Source: Wurfbainia villosa
Taxonomy: Eukaryota > Streptophyta > Magnoliopsida > Zingiberales > Zingiberaceae
Assembly: GCA_025175895.1 (NCBI GenBank)
Contig: CM045989.1
Coordinates: forward strand, 19,275,928 to 19,339,927
Direction of reading: 5' to 3'
DNA: 64,000 nucleotides
The translations under genes were made by a program, and so were the position numbers. Positions 22,221-34,951 of this stretch are shown here, piece by piece. The first letter of the stretch is position 1; each line of letters opens with the position of its first letter. The notes under the pieces are model-generated. The model saw nothing but the letters and a program-made list of their open reading frames with translations. It searched no databases and was not told where the DNA came from.

Positions 22221-22992
22221 GCTAGTGGGAGATTGTTAGTGTCATCCCTTACTGCCAATCATGAGATATTGATTAGGGATTATATGTATCATATTTCATT
22301 AATAACAGACAAGTTTTTCTTATTATAATATTTCTTATCTGTGCTATATGAATAATATAATAGTGTCCTTGAATAGTAGGTTCAGGTTTACAGCATATCA
22401 GTTGGTTGAATTGATAGTGAGAGACTATATATATATATACACATAGAACACTACTCTTAATTATTCCTAGTTGAGTATTAATATGCAAGGACAATATTAA
22501 TGGATAAAGACTAGCATGCAGGTCAATTTATGACTTAATCTCACAAGTTATGGATATCTGATATCAAATTGACACATGGATACATATTAGAGACTATGTA
22601 CTGAATTGACCCACCATGAGAATGTTTCATGGATCGTTATATGAGTGTCATAAACATTCTCATGTGACTATTGGTATGAATAATCCTTAGACATGAAGTC
22701 ACTACAGTTCCCTACATAATGAGTTGTATACTTTAGCTTTGTCAAATGTCACTTGTAACAGGGTGACTATAAAGGCAATCACTGGGTATGCAATAAGTTA
22801 TGCAAAGGGATGTGAGTGATGTAGATGGGATCTATCCCTTCCATATATCGGAAGTGATATCTATGGGCCCCTTAATAGAGTAGAACTGCTAAAAATGTAT
22901 GGCCATGCTCGAATAAGTCAATATGAGATATTGAGGTTATTTAGTTGAGTAGTCTACTTGGAGATCAAGGAACTCATGATTGATAAGAGGAT

Positions 22993-24960
22993 TGTAGGGA
23001 TGTATACTGAAAAGTCTATCTTTTGTATGAACATCTTTATTTTGAAATTAGAATCACATGATCATTGTTTGCATATTTTTATGGTTATGCAATATTGTCT
23101 AATACTTTACATTATAGATAACATGGTGTGTGGTGTCACACAGGAGATCATGTTATCGGCCCCTTGAAAAGTATAAGTAAAGGCTCACAACCGAGATAGC
23201 TTTGGACAAACCATCGAAATGGTTGTAGTGTGATTTGGTATTGGTTTATCTTGACCATAGAATCACACTAGTGCACTTTGTGTGTATTGAGCAGGACCGA
23301 CTTAGAGGTGATTCGATTTATTGCTGACTACATAATCGAATCGGACCTAGATATTATTTAGTACATGCTCTTAATCCCGATATAATAACGGGCACATATA
23401 CTTAGTACTCATCTCTTTGATTTACCAATGGACGAGATTTATAGATTAAATCGATAGGCTCGGTAAGTTGAGAGATGATATTATTTATATGGTGTGTCGT
23501 TGATTATAGGAGGAAACCGTGTCCTATATATTAGGATGATGATGTCCCCTTGAGGAGCTCATAAGGTTCATCATGTAAACCCTGCAGGTGGACTTGGTTC
23601 GGCATAATGAAAATATTGAGTGGTACTACTCAAGGAGTTAGATATTGATTAATTAATGGTCAGTAAATTAATTAATCGATGAACATTCAAGATCTTAAAC
23701 ATGGGGAGAAAATGTACAAATAATATATGGAGCTCATATTATCATATAGGGGTTGGTGAGGTAGATCAATGATGATCCTTTAGTGGATTGGATCATCATT
23801 AGTGGATCGGACTTTATGTGGGCTTGATCAATGGGTGGCCAAGATCCAACTCCTCCTCATGGTCGCTAATGTAGCCTATTAACACCTCATGAAGCTTAGA
23901 TCCAATGGATAAAAACAAAACTCTAAGATCCATTGGTAGAGATTAAATCTCTAAGATCCGACGGTTGAGATTAAATCTCTAGATCCGACGGTTGAGATTA
24001 AATCCCTAGAACCAATGGAGGAGATTAATTCATGACTTATCCCTAACTTTATAAAAGGAGGGCATGGGAGTTGGCGTGAACTACATGAAAGGAGAGCTAG
24101 GGTTTGGGCGGCAAGAGAGGGAATCCTAGTTGAGATAGGATTAGGGTTAGGGTTTGGAAGCTTGGGCGGCACCAAATAAGGAAGGTTTCTTTCTTCTTCC
24201 TCCTCTTGTGGTCGATGTCCAGCATCTTTTCCAGCCCCTTCCAGCCCTTGGCCGATGCCCAAAAGGCCCTACTCTCTTCTCCTTAGGTGGTGGAAACAAG
24301 ACATAGGGGTTCCCTTGGTGTCTTGATTGTTTTCCATCATCTTCTCCACCTTCTAGTTGGCCGGCGGCAAGGAGATTGTGTGCTCCTTGTTGGTTGGTTT
24401 TAGGGAGAAGAAAAACCTTGTTTCTACTCTTCCTCTTGCTTTGGAAGAGCAAGGAAGGAAGATTTGCGATCTAGGAGCTTCGACTTTTGGTAGATCGTCG
24501 CCCACACGACGTCCAAAAGGAGGAAGGTCATACATTAGAAGATCGAGAGGTATACCTATTCTACTTTCTTCTTTTGTTTGTTGCTTGTTTTTGTTTTTCA
24601 ATTATATGCATGTTATAAATCTGTAAATGGCTAAATAATACTTGGATCCTGAGCATAAACATGAAAACCAGCGATCCGGACATCGTATATTCTGCGGCTA
24701 CTCGTAGAATAGAGGATGGTCGCTTGAACAACTAGTTTGCTCAAGTGACCTCTCTAAACGAATAGCACGACGATGGCTTGGTGGTTTGGTCAATCCCTTT
24801 TGTCTAGGATTAAATTTTTTTTAATCCGAGGACATAGAAGGGATCGCCATGGACAAACTATCGAGGTGAAGTGGGAAGCGAAGTTTCTCCTCATGGACTC
24901 GATAAGCAAAACCCTTCAAGGATGACATAGTCTATGCCTCACCAATCAATCTAGATATCA
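22993..24960 (+). mobile_element. Solo LTR of the E family in D's 3' LTR, probable TSD aggat
   Basis: Starts TGTAGGGATGTATACTGAAAAG, matching the minus-strand start of element E's LTR, and follows E's LTR for most of its length. It shares the 27-bp CCGACGGTTGAGATTAAATC units (about two and a half copies at 23957-24020, against six or more in E), TATA CTTTATAAAAGG near 24047, and a telo-box in the same reversed orientation near 24127. The right end is less clear: CTAGATATCA at 24960, then one base, then aggat at 24962-24966, which equals 22988-22992. D's LTR appears to continue as GATAAGAGGATAGAAGG. Confidence 0.65.
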
Positions 24961-25217
24961 AGGATAGAAGGACTAAGTCATACATGATAGTAGTCACAGA
25001 AATGTTATGTCGGATCTTGACATTCTCATCACTTGGGTAGCAATAATGTATTGCTAGATGTCACTCATTGCTTATGTCTCTAAAAGGGTTTTAGAAACAT
25101 TGCCAACGTTACAAGAACCTATTGGGTCACACACTTTGGACATGTGAGTTGGAGATGGCTCATGTGATGAGCCATTGGGCCATCGGGTTGAGTCTAATGT
25201 AGATTAGACTCAATGAG

Positions 25218-25343
25218 TAGAACTCAAGGTATACCCAATGAATCTGACTTGAGTTAGACTCAAGTCAAATTCGAATTGAGTAGGACTCAAGGTATACCCA
25301 ATGAATTTGACTCGAGTTAGACTCAAGTCAGATTCGAATCGAG
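25218..25343 (+). repeat. 63-bp tandem duplication in D's 3' LTR
   Basis: Two adjacent 63-bp copies beginning TAGAACTCAAGGTATACCCA and TAGGACTCAAGGTATACCCA. Each contains inner inverted GACTTGAGTTAGACTCAAGTC-type arms. Located about 100 bp upstream of the TATA-like site at 25447. Confidence 0.7.
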
Positions 25344-25827
25344 TGAGACTCACCATTAAGAGGGGTTGCATGATCATTAAGGTGAAATTAATGAATGATT
25401 AATTCCAAGCAAACTAAGAGTCAAAAACTCTTCATATTCAATGGTTGAATATAAAAGAGGATTTTTTTGGATGAGACTCTTGGGTGTTTTTGTGTGCATT
25501 AGTTTGGGGCTTGATAGTGATCTTCCTCTTCCTCCTCTTCTACCTTCTTGGCCGAACCTATCTTGTGGCTAACACCACAGTGTGATTCTTCTCCACTTCA
25601 CAGTTCGTGTGGATACCGTGGAGGTGCGGACATCTTGACCACGCTGAGATCCGTATACAAGTGTTGCTGACGGGATTGTGAAGGGCACGCAGTGAAGGTA
25701 ATCATGATTCTCATAGGTTAGAATAGATTAAAAATGAGTTTAGTTTTCACATGGATCTCTAGAGGGATCTCATTTTTCTACTGTTTAGTGCTTGTAAATG
25801 TTTCCAAGTGCGATAAGAATCCCTACA

Positions 25828-26087
25828 GAACCAACATTACCTTCCTCCGTGTGACATCGTACTAGAGTTAGGACAGCCGACAATCCTCGCCATCACAACC
25901 CTTAGAACTAAACTTCGAATAATAGCGTCCACTGAACAATCGGTATTCAAATCTCAGTCTCTATGGGATCGATAATCTATTTATTACTTGACGACATCCA
26001 TGCATTTGCAGGCATTGAGCATGAGCACGCGCTTTGAGTCCTCGATGGTTCCCGTCGCTAGATTTGAGGTCGCGTTCACGTGCATCA
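25828..26087 (+). repeat. 3' part of the 5' LTR of Athila-type element J
   Basis: Resumes directly after D and ends GTGCATCA. It parallels the end of G's 5' LTR (about 54736-54990): CCTCCGTGTGACA, CTCAGTCTCTATGGGATCGAT, TTTGAGTCCTCGA and GATTTGAGGTCGCG. J and G are diverged members of one family. The first part of this LTR lies beyond D, outside the window. Confidence 0.8.
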
Positions 26088-26092
26088 ATTTT

Positions 26093-26111
26093 TTGGCACC
26101 ATTGCTGGGGG
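26093..26111 (+). other. Primer binding site of element J
   Basis: TTGGCACCATTGCTGGGGG, five bases after the LTR end. It is close to the TTGGCGCCGTTGCCGGGG site typical of Athila/Tat Ty3/gypsy elements. Confidence 0.8.
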
Positions 26112-26522
26112 CTGCTTGATTCAATATCTAATCTAAAGTGGACAGTTGGATTGGACCTAGAGTAGATTTACTTTATTTCAGTTTATATGTAGTTTTAAAT
26201 TTTTGTTATCTCTATTCAATTTAGGGTTATTTTCCTAGTATTTATTAATTTCCAGTTTAATTTAGTACTAAGTTTAGATTTCAATTTTCTTCTAGCTTCA
26301 GTTATTTTCTAGTAGTTTTTCTTTTTAGTTTTTCTTTTAGTTTAATCATAGTTCTAGCATCTTTAGTCTCTTGTTATAGCACTGATGTTCCTTTCCTTAT
26401 TCATATTTTCTTGTAGATAAACATGCATGCTTTTTCTCATGATTTTAGTCAATTTAATGCTATATGAGTTTTGGTAACATTTATTGTGAGCATTGTGGTG
26501 AAACATGACTTACTATTAATGA

Positions 26523-27010
26523 TTGTCCGATATATTTGAACTTTCACAATTTGAACAAGAAGATGTCACCTATGATTACAACCAGTGGCCACAAGATGAT
26601 TCCTATTCATATAGTTATGACCCTGGCTACTTAAACCCTCAATATTGTCCGCCTAAATCTCGACTTGAGCAGATGATGGAAAATTTCATTCAAATGCAAC
26701 AAGCGGGGAACACTAAATTTTGACGGTGGCATTCGCAGACAGAGGCTCGATATTGTTTCCCAAGTGAGAACGAGAGCTATGAATCACCATGCAAATTTTA
26801 TCCAGAACCAAGACCCCACTTAGAAGCCGTGCTAGATAATTTTACAAGGGAATGCAAGGAGCATAGTCGAAAATTCGCAGAGCTTATGCAACGCGATCTA
26901 GAAAGAGAAGAAACCAAACGATGAAAAGGTGGCTTTGACGACTGGATTACACCTAATATGGTGAAGACTCACTTTGAATGAATGAATGAGGAAGACGTAG
27001 ATGACATAGG
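26523..27010 (+). pseudogene. Unassigned leader reading frame of element J
   Basis: One frame open from ATG 26523 with in-frame stops at 26721 (TGA) and near 26923. The N-terminal part is acidic and aromatic (FELSQFEQEDVTYDYNQW, then repeated SYSY), followed by RLEQMMENFIQMQQ and later LEAVLDNFTRECKEHSRKFAE, which look helical. It lies where an Athila-type element would have the start of its gag region, but I do not recognise the family. Cut at 27010 by K. The Gag of G (62470 on) shows no match to this part. Confidence 0.5.
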
Positions 27011-29238
27011 TGTTATTGATATATGAGAGATGTCTTAAGGCAATCACCTTATGGTTGTACCATTTATTTGATAAAAGAAGATTCACTATTTGAGTATACA
27101 TGTTTTCATGTATTTGATTAGATCTTAAACTCATTTACTGAATGTCCGTAATACGATTCACAGGATGAGAGAATTTGTGATTGGATCACAACTAGTGAGT
27201 ATTTCTACATGTGTAATTGAGATGTATTGGAATTATCCCTAGTCGATGAATTGATGTATTCGGACACCATCAATTATGTTGAGACTAGCACGAGTTATAC
27301 TCCTTGGTTTATCCAAGCAGTTGTTCTTCACTGGCTGGAGACATTGGGATGGCCGGAGTTAATCGTGGATGCTAGTTAGGGTATCTAGTTTATTGGAGTG
27401 ACTAGCTGTAAGACTTCATATGGTTCTCTACATATATGGATATGTCAATGAAGTTCTTATTGTAGCTTAAGTGTGATAATCCTTCGACTTGCGGTATTCA
27501 AGTCGTCTTGGTCATGGAGACATGCTTTGACATCTTAAGAAAGCATCTCCAAGGAGATGTGGACCCAGGATGGTTAGGTATAAGTCGAAGTGTATGAAAG
27601 TGTTTGAATATCCTACAAAGGATTCACCAATTCTTGCAAGGAGATGTATACCCTTGGCCTCCCGTCGGATTATTGCTAAAGTCGTTGGCCAAAGTATTAC
27701 TTGTTTAGAGTAAGGTACTCTTGGATACATGTGCAGTAACTAGAAATCGCAGGATGAGGAAATGATACTTGGGCTAGGTGTGATGTAGTTAGCTTAGTGG
27801 GGACTAATACTATAGACCATGTCTTGAACCAAGTGGGAATAAGATGAGTGAAGGGAATGGGGCACAATTCACTGTGGCTGCTGAAGGGTTTCAGAAAAGG
27901 TTCTGGGATCAACCGTTGATTTTTCGATTAATTAGAGATCATGATATACTACTAGGTGCCACTCATGATCGTTCTATAATTAATGATTAATTATAGACGA
28001 CCAACATAAACTGAGAACCTATTTGGTCACACGCACAACGAGCATAATCTGAAGTATTTAAAACGAGCTTGAGAATAGGATTCTTAGATCGAGAGAGACT
28101 TTGTTTGGTTGGACCAAACAAAGAGTGAGTATGAAATTGTTTCAGTCGCATCAGAAGCATGGATGAGCCGAGTCTTATGAAGACATGATGGATGAGACAA
28201 ATCGGTTTGGTTCTAATCCAATGGTGGAAAATAAACCAAAGTGGTTTGGTTTGTTTTAAACGAATGAACCAAAGTTGGTTTGGTTCGTTTTAACTTAAAA
28301 TAGACCAACGCGGTTTGGTTTATTTTAACTTAAATTATTGGAGTAGGTTAACGGATTTTGGTTATGGTTTCGTTTTAACCATTAGGAGAATGTGTTCTCT
28401 ATAAAAACATGGCTTAAGGGTTTTTCGTGGAGAATTAATTGGTTCAAGGATTTTGGAAACCCTAGCCTCCTCTCCTCTTCCTCCTCTAGGGTTGCCGCCC
28501 ACTTCATTGGCCGGTCAAGCACCTTATGTTGCCGCCCATTGGAGTTACTGCTCCTCCTCCTTGCTGTCGGCCATCCACCTGCCGTCGGCGACTCCTCCGG
28601 CCATCCTCCCTTGGCCGCCGATGACCAAGGAGCAACCGACCATTGATTGGCTGGCCATCTTTTCCACCAACTATTTTGGACAGCTTGTTTCTCTCTTCGT
28701 AGAGAGGTCGTTAGGTCGGCATTTTGCGCTCCGATAGCAACCTACTTTCTGGGGATTGGATCTCCGACAATCCTCATAGGTGGAGGACCAAGGTTTCGTC
28801 AATTGGTTGACGAAAATCGCTTCCAAGAAGCAAGTTCATGGACTCATTTTTAGATCCGAATTTTGATTCGAATTGTGATCATCTCTTGAATCACAACCTC
28901 TTCGACACGAGGCTAGTAACTCTTGCGAAGACGAGGCTTGTGGCTTTGTGAAACTATCCCAAAGATACTCGGCGTGGATACGGATAGAGGCGATTCTAGC
29001 GAGGGTCGCTACGCTTGATGTCATTATCGCTACACGTGATACGTCAGGTATAACTAGAATAAATTTCCTTTTATTATAAAATTTAAAATGGTGATTATGT
29101 TTACACTTGTTGTATCCTCCATGCATGTGGTGTGTGTTGTAATAAAATTAGCTTATTGCTTCTTTTTACTTCCATTGTGTGCATGTTTATGAAACATATT
29201 CGAACACACACCCACGTCGGTGCCGAGGAAACCCAACA
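27011..29238 (+). repeat. 5' LTR of element K
   Basis: 2228 bp, ending AACCCAACA before the PBS, uninterrupted. TATA-like CTCTATAAAAACA near 28397, telo-box AAACCCTAG at 28458, and TTGCCGCCCA motifs near 28493 and 28530. It aligns along its length with both LTRs of A. Confidence 0.9.
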
Positions 29239-30393
29239 GTGGTATCAGAGCCCGACTGTGTTTCGACATAATCGTAAAATTATTTTGCGATAGTCATAAT
29301 TGTATTTATGGAAATATTCTACTTTTGGAAAGTTTAGAAGTATTTATGGAAATTTTAATTTGTAAAGAAATTCAAATTGGAAGTTCCTAATATGATTAGG
29401 AAATTACAATTTAGGAAATTTGTTTCCTAAACTAGATTTAACATTCCTTAGTTAACACTTTCCATAAATAAAATATGTGATTAGATTTGAAAATTTGTTT
29501 CCTAATTTTATCATGATTTGATTTGAGAAATCAAATCTAAAAAATATTTTATTTTCAAAATAGTTATGACAAATAAAGAAATTTTTGTACATGTCATATT
29601 GTATGTCATGTAATTGCATTAGATGCATATCATTATACCATGCGTGTCGTGACATGTAGATGTATGTCATGTCTATTATGCCATCTAGATAATAGTTATT
29701 TTCATGAAAAAGAGGATGAGACTTTAAAACCCTTACACAATATTAAAGTCTATGTCTTCCATTAATATGGTTAGAACCATAGTTTCATTTCTTGTTTGGG
29801 TTGTTGGATCACTCCAAGCCCGGCTTGAACCTGAACATGTTCAAATCATTGGAATAGTTTAACACTAATATGGTAAGAGTCAGAGGTCAATCGTTAGTTT
29901 AGGTTGTTGGACTCACTCCAAGTCTGGCTAATTGGTTGAATGCGCTCTAACCATATTAAAACTATTTCACGATTAATGAGTCGGCTCTAACTTGGAGCAT
30001 CGATTTGTTGGACTCACTCCAAGATCGATGTGAAGAGAGGTGAAGTTGGGTGTTATGCATATGATGCATACTTGTTAATGTGTTAACAACCCAATGTATG
30101 TGTGAACATTCAATTAGTTAATAGCACATTGTGATAGTTACATATACGTGATATTTAATCGGTATACATGATACCTACCATCATAGCTAAGAATGGTTTA
30201 TTGGACTCACTCCAAGATTGTTCTTATCTATGTTGGATATCAACCCATTAGGAGATGGACCTACGATCTCCCGAATTGATTTTGAGGGTTTTGATTTCGA
30301 AAAATGAATGGGATTTATAAATGTATGTTGATGCATTTTAAAATCATTTTCTCATATATGCTCAATTTGTATTTCTAGGTTAATTGATTAACC
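29239..30393 (+). other. PBS and leader of element K with four hairpins
   Basis: TGGTATCAGAGC at 29240 is the tRNA-Met PBS. The leader repeats A's layout: AGTATTTATGGAAAT-type blocks, a CATG-rich part near 29590-29690, and TTGGACTCACTCCAAG at 29907, 30008 and 30201 with a one-base-shorter copy at 29804. It ends at the gag ATG, 30394. Confidence 0.75.
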
Positions 30394-31059
30394 ATGACGT
30401 CTTTGAATTTGTGATTGATTTTGGATTCAAATAAATTGACTAGGTCGAACTTCTTGGATTGGCTCAAAAACCTGAGAATTGTTCTCATGATGAAAAAGCT
30501 TGCGTATGTCCTCGAAGCGCCTCTTCCCTCCCATCCTAGCGATGATGCAACTCCGGACCAATTGTTGGCCCATCAGAAACATGTGAGTGATTCTGAACTA
30601 GTGAGTTTCATCATGCTAGCCGTGATGGTACCCAAGCTGCAGAAGCAACATGAGCATATGGATGCTCATACCATAGTCTTTCATCTTTATGAGTTTTTTG
30701 ATAAGCAAGTGAGATCCGAAAGGTTCGAAGTCTCCAAGCTCCTCTTCACCTCTGAGATACAAGAAGGCTCATCTGTGGTACTGCTCAACATGCTGAAAAT
30801 TGTAGAGCCTTTTGTAAAGCATGAGCAGGGGACGGTGTTGTTAATTGATTCCTCAAAGAAAGTTTCTAAGAGAAAATCAAAGGAATAACACAAGGAGAAT
30901 AAGAAGGCAAGGAAGGCAAAACCAGCTCAAAAGGGCACTTGCCATCGTTGTGGCAAGGAGGGTCATTGGCGAAGAAACTGTAAAATTTATCTTGAGTCCG
31001 TGAAGAAGAATAAGGCATCTGATGCCCCATCTTCTTCAGATATCTTCGTTATTTATTGT
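30394..31059 (+). pseudogene. Gag remnant of element K
   Basis: Frame from ATG 30394, with a TGA after five more codons and another stop at 30886-30888. Landmarks: DSNKLTRSNFLDWLKNLRIVL, YVLEAPLPSHPSDD, LQKQHEHMDAH, FEVSKLLFTSEIQEGSS, then directly VVLLNMLKIVE. The central capsid segment is missing exactly as in A. The zinc knuckle TCHRCGKEGHWRRNCK is intact, unlike those of A and D. The frame runs on into the protease. Confidence 0.85.
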
Positions 31060-34000
31060 CATTCTATTTCCTTAAACACTTGGATATTGGATACCAGGTG
31101 TGGTTCACATATATGTAATAACATACATGGGCTAAGGAATAGAAGAAGACTCATCAAGGGAGAGTCAAATTTATGTGTTGGGAATGGAGCAAAGGTTGCT
31201 GCACTCGCCATCGGAACGTATTTGTTGAAGCTCCCTACAGGACTTGTCTTAGAACTGGACAATTGCTTTTATGTTCCTTCATTGATAAAGAACATCATTT
31301 CTATTCCTTGTTTAAATAGAAATGGGTACCATTTAACTTTTAGTAACAATTGTTGGTACATAACTTTGAATGACGTTCTTTATGGGACTGGAACTTTAAG
31401 CAATGGTATTTATATGTTGGACGTATCCAATGAGATTTTAAATATCAAAGCGAGCAATAAGTATGCTCGAAAAGATAATCAATTAGACCCCTACATGTGG
31501 CATTGTCGTCTTGGCCATGTGAGCAAGAAATGCATGTCTGAATTACACCGATGTGGAATTCTAGAATCATTTGAATTAGATTCATATGATACATGTGAAT
31601 CATGCTTAAAGGGAAAGATGACCAAATTACTTTTTACTGGAAAAGGTGAACCGGTGGGAAAGTTGCTTGGTCTAATACATACTGATATATGTGGACCTAT
31701 GTCAACTCAAGCTCTAGGAGGCTATAGCTACTTCATTACCTTCATCGATGATCACTCATGGTTTGGGTATATATTCTTGATGAAACACAAGTCTGAAGCC
31801 TTTGAAAGGTTCAAAGAATTCAGAAAATGAAGTAGAGAAATAACTTAGCAAGAGTATTAAAACACTTCGATCGGATCGACATGGTAAATACTTGAGTCAA
31901 GAGTTTCTAGATTATCTAAGGGACAATGGTATATTGTCTCAATAGACTCTGCCGTATACATCACAGCTTAATGGTGTATCTGAGAGGTGAAACCGGACCT
32001 TGTTAGACATGGTCAGGTCGATGATGAATCACGCGAATCTTCCTAAGTCCTTTTTGGGCTATGAACTTCAGACAACTATTTACTTGCTAAATAGAGTCTC
32101 GACCAAGGTAGTCTCTACTACTCCATATGAGATATGGGCTAGTAAGAAACCTCATTTATCTTACTTGAAGATATAAGGTTTTCCTGCTTATATGAAGCAG
32201 ACTGTGTCAGACAAATTGGATGCTAAGTCTGATAAATATATATTTATTGGATACCCTAAGGAAACGAGGGGTTACCAATTCTATCATCCCTTGGAACAAA
32301 AGGTGTTTGTTTCAAGGAATGTTATGTTTCTAGAGAAAGAGTTTCTCTTGCAAGAAACCAGTGGGAGCGTCGTTGAACTTGAGGAGGTTCAAGAGACTCT
32401 AGTAGACATTGAGGAGATACCTGGTCAAGCACCTCAACCGATAACTCATAGTGATGAGACATCGGCTGAACCTATTATGACACCAAATCTTCATAGATCT
32501 GGTAGGACACGCAACATTCCTGAGAGATATGGATTTCTCGTAAGTGAATCGAACGACGTGTTACTCATTGATGATGAGTAGCCTACCAGTTATGAAGAAG
32601 TTATGAAAAGTTCAGAAAGGGACAAATGGCTTGAAGCCATGAAGTCGGAAATGGATTCCATGTATGAAAATCAAGTTTGGAACTTGGTGGACCCACCTGA
32701 AGGCATTAAGCCTATAGGGTGTAAGTGGGTTTTCAAGAAGAAAACTGACATGGATGGTAATGTGATTCCCTATAAGGCTAGATTAGTGGTGAAAGGCTAT
32801 CGTCAAAATCAAGGTGTTGATTATGATGAGACATATTCACCAGTAGCTATGATTAAATCCATTCGGATGCTCCTGGCCATAGCGGCTCATTATCATTATG
32901 AGATATGACAAATGGATGTAAAAATGACTTTCCATAATGGAAACCTACTCGAGGACGTGTATATGATACAGCCCGAGGGTTTCACATCGGTTGATAAAAC
33001 CAAGGTATGCAAACTTTGACGGTCCATTTATGGACTAAAGAAAGCATTTAGGAGCTGGAATATCCATTTTGATGAGACAATCAAAAGGTTTGATTTCTCA
33101 CAAAATTCAGACAAACCTTGTGTGTACAAGAAGGTTAGTGGGAGTGTAGTTGTGTTCCTAGTGTTGTATGTCGATGAAATATTACTTATAGGAAACGATA
33201 TATCTGTCTTACACTCGGTTAAAATTTAGTTATCTAAAAAATTCTCCATGAAAGACCTAGGAGAAGCGACCTGCATCCTCGGGATCAAGATCTATAGAGA
33301 TAGATCGAAACGGTTGCTTGGTCTTTCGCAGTCTACATATATAGAGCGAGTGATAAAGAGGTTTAGCATGTTGGAATCCAAGAAAGGTTTCCTTCCCATC
33401 AGGTATGGGATACACCTTTCGAAGTCTATGTGTCCATGCACAGAAGACGAGAGGATTTGCATGAGTAAGATTCCCTATGCATCCGCAATAGGATCTATCA
33501 TGTATGCTTTGTTATGTACGAGGCCTGAGGTATCGTATGCTCTGAGTGTCATGAGCAGATACTAGTCTGATTCATGAATGGATCATTGGGCAATTGTTAA
33601 GACAATCCTTAAGTACTTAAGAAGAACTAAGGATGTGTTTCTAATATATAGAGAGGGTGATATGGTAATACGCGGGTATACGGATGTCAACTTCCAGATA
33701 GACAAGGATGATTCTAGGTCTTAGTCTAGGTACATATTCACCTTAAATGGAGGTGCAATAAGTTGGAAAAGTTCAAAGCAAGACACTGTGGCGGATTCTA
33801 CCACTGAGGCAGAATACATTGCAGCTTCGGAAGCAGCAAAAGAAGCGGTTTGGATCAAGAAGTTCATCTCTGAACTTAGTGTGGTTCCATCCATTGTTAA
33901 AGCAATACCTATCTACTGCGACAACAATGGAGTGATTGCATAGGCAAAGGAGCCAAGGTCTCATCAACGATCCAAACATGTGCTTCGCCACTATCATCTG

Positions 34001-34153
34001 ATCAGAGATATCATCAGTAGGAAGGAAATATAAATCGAGAAGATTCTCACTGAAAGGAACTTAGCATATCCTTTAACTAAGGTCTTACCTCAAAGTAAGT
34101 TTGAGGGTCATGTTAGAGCTTATGGTATTGGATACCATGGCGATTGGCATTAG
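31060..34153 (+). pseudogene. Pol remnant of element K (PR-INT-RT-RNaseH)
   Basis: Protease ILDTRCGSHIC: the DTG glycine is arginine (31090-31098). GAG-pre-integrase MWHCRLGHVSKKCM and CESCLKGKM. Integrase to about 32100: HTDICGP is present; after a frameshift at 31829 come LRSDRHGKYLS (altered from RSDRGGEY) and NGVSER followed by a stop. RT (about 32600-33250): KWLEAMKSEMDSMYENQVW, YKARLVVKGYRQNQGVDYDETYS, stop at YEI-stop-QMDVK, and the catalytic box reads LYVDEILLIGND, so YVDD has become YVDE (33167-33178). RNase H: TTEAEYIAASEAAKEAVW is kept; the YCDNNG segment is kept but followed by a stop. Several frames remain long (276 codons for PR-INT). Confidence 0.88.
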
Positions 34154-34951
34154 GCCAAGTGGGAGCTTGTTAGTGATATATGAGAGATGTCCTAAGGCAA
34201 TTGCCTTATGGTTGTACCATTTATTTGATAAATGAAGATTCACTATTTGAGTATAAATGTTTTCATGTATTTGATTAGATCTTAAACTCATTTACTGAAT
34301 GTCCTCAATACGATTCACAGTATTAGAGAATTTGTGATTGGATCACAACTAGTGAGTATCTCTACATGTGTAATTGAGATGTATTGGAATTATCCCAAGT
34401 CGATAAATTGATATATTCGGACACCATCAATTCTGTTGAGACTAACATGAGTTATACTCCTTGATTTATCCAAGCAGTTGTTCCTCATTGGCTAGAGACA
34501 TTGGGATGTCCGGAGTTAATCATGGATGCTAGTTAGGGAAACTAGTTCATTGGAATGACTAGTTGTAAGACTTTATATGATTCTCTACATATATGGATAT
34601 GTCAATGAAGTTCTTACTGTAGCTTAAGTGCGATGTTCCTTTGACTTGCGGTATTCAAGTCTTCTTGGTCATGGAGACTTATGCTTTGACATCTTAAGCA
34701 AGCATCTCCAAGGAGATGTGGACCCGAGATGGTTGGGTATAAGTCGAAGTGCCCGAAGGTGTTTGAATAGCCTACAAAGGATTCACCACTCCTTGCGAGG
34801 AGATGTATACCCTTGGCCTCTCATCGAATTGTTACTAAAGTCTTTAGCCAAAGCATTACTTTTTTAGAGTAAGGTACTCATGGATGCATGTGTAGTAACT
34901 AGAATCCACAGGACGAGGAAATGATACTTAGGCTAGATATGACGTAGTCAG

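Larger units (their letters stand above)
1..25827 (+). mobile_element. Copia element D, 5' LTR cut by the window edge, with nested insertions
   Basis: Ty1/copia retrotransposon on the plus strand. The window opens in the last 73 bp of its 5' LTR. The same end sequence, finishing in CCCTACA, recurs at 25753-25827, which fixes the 3' LTR end. The interior (74-101, then 17711-22233) has a tRNA-Met PBS, leader, gag and pol in copia order. It was interrupted by solo LTR C (with A and B inside C), and its 3' LTR by another solo LTR. D lies in the LTR of Athila-type element J, which resumes at 25828. D's own target duplication cannot be checked because its left end is outside the window. It is dead: stops, frameshifts and altered protease and RNaseH residues. 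Confidence 0.85.
22234..25827 (+). repeat. 3' LTR of element D, split by a solo LTR
   Basis: Starts TGTTAGTGTCATCCC after the purine tract, ends CCCTACA. Removing the inserted solo LTR (about 22993-24960) leaves about 1.62 kb. A TATA-like GAATATAAAAGAGG is at 25447. A 63-bp unit is duplicated at 25218-25343. The end 25755-25827 matches 1-73. Confidence 0.8.

Noticed and set aside
28392..28853. Overlapping plus-strand open frames as a host gene exon
   Set aside because: They lie in the transcribed part of K's 5' LTR, align with the LTRs of A, and have no domain or splice context.
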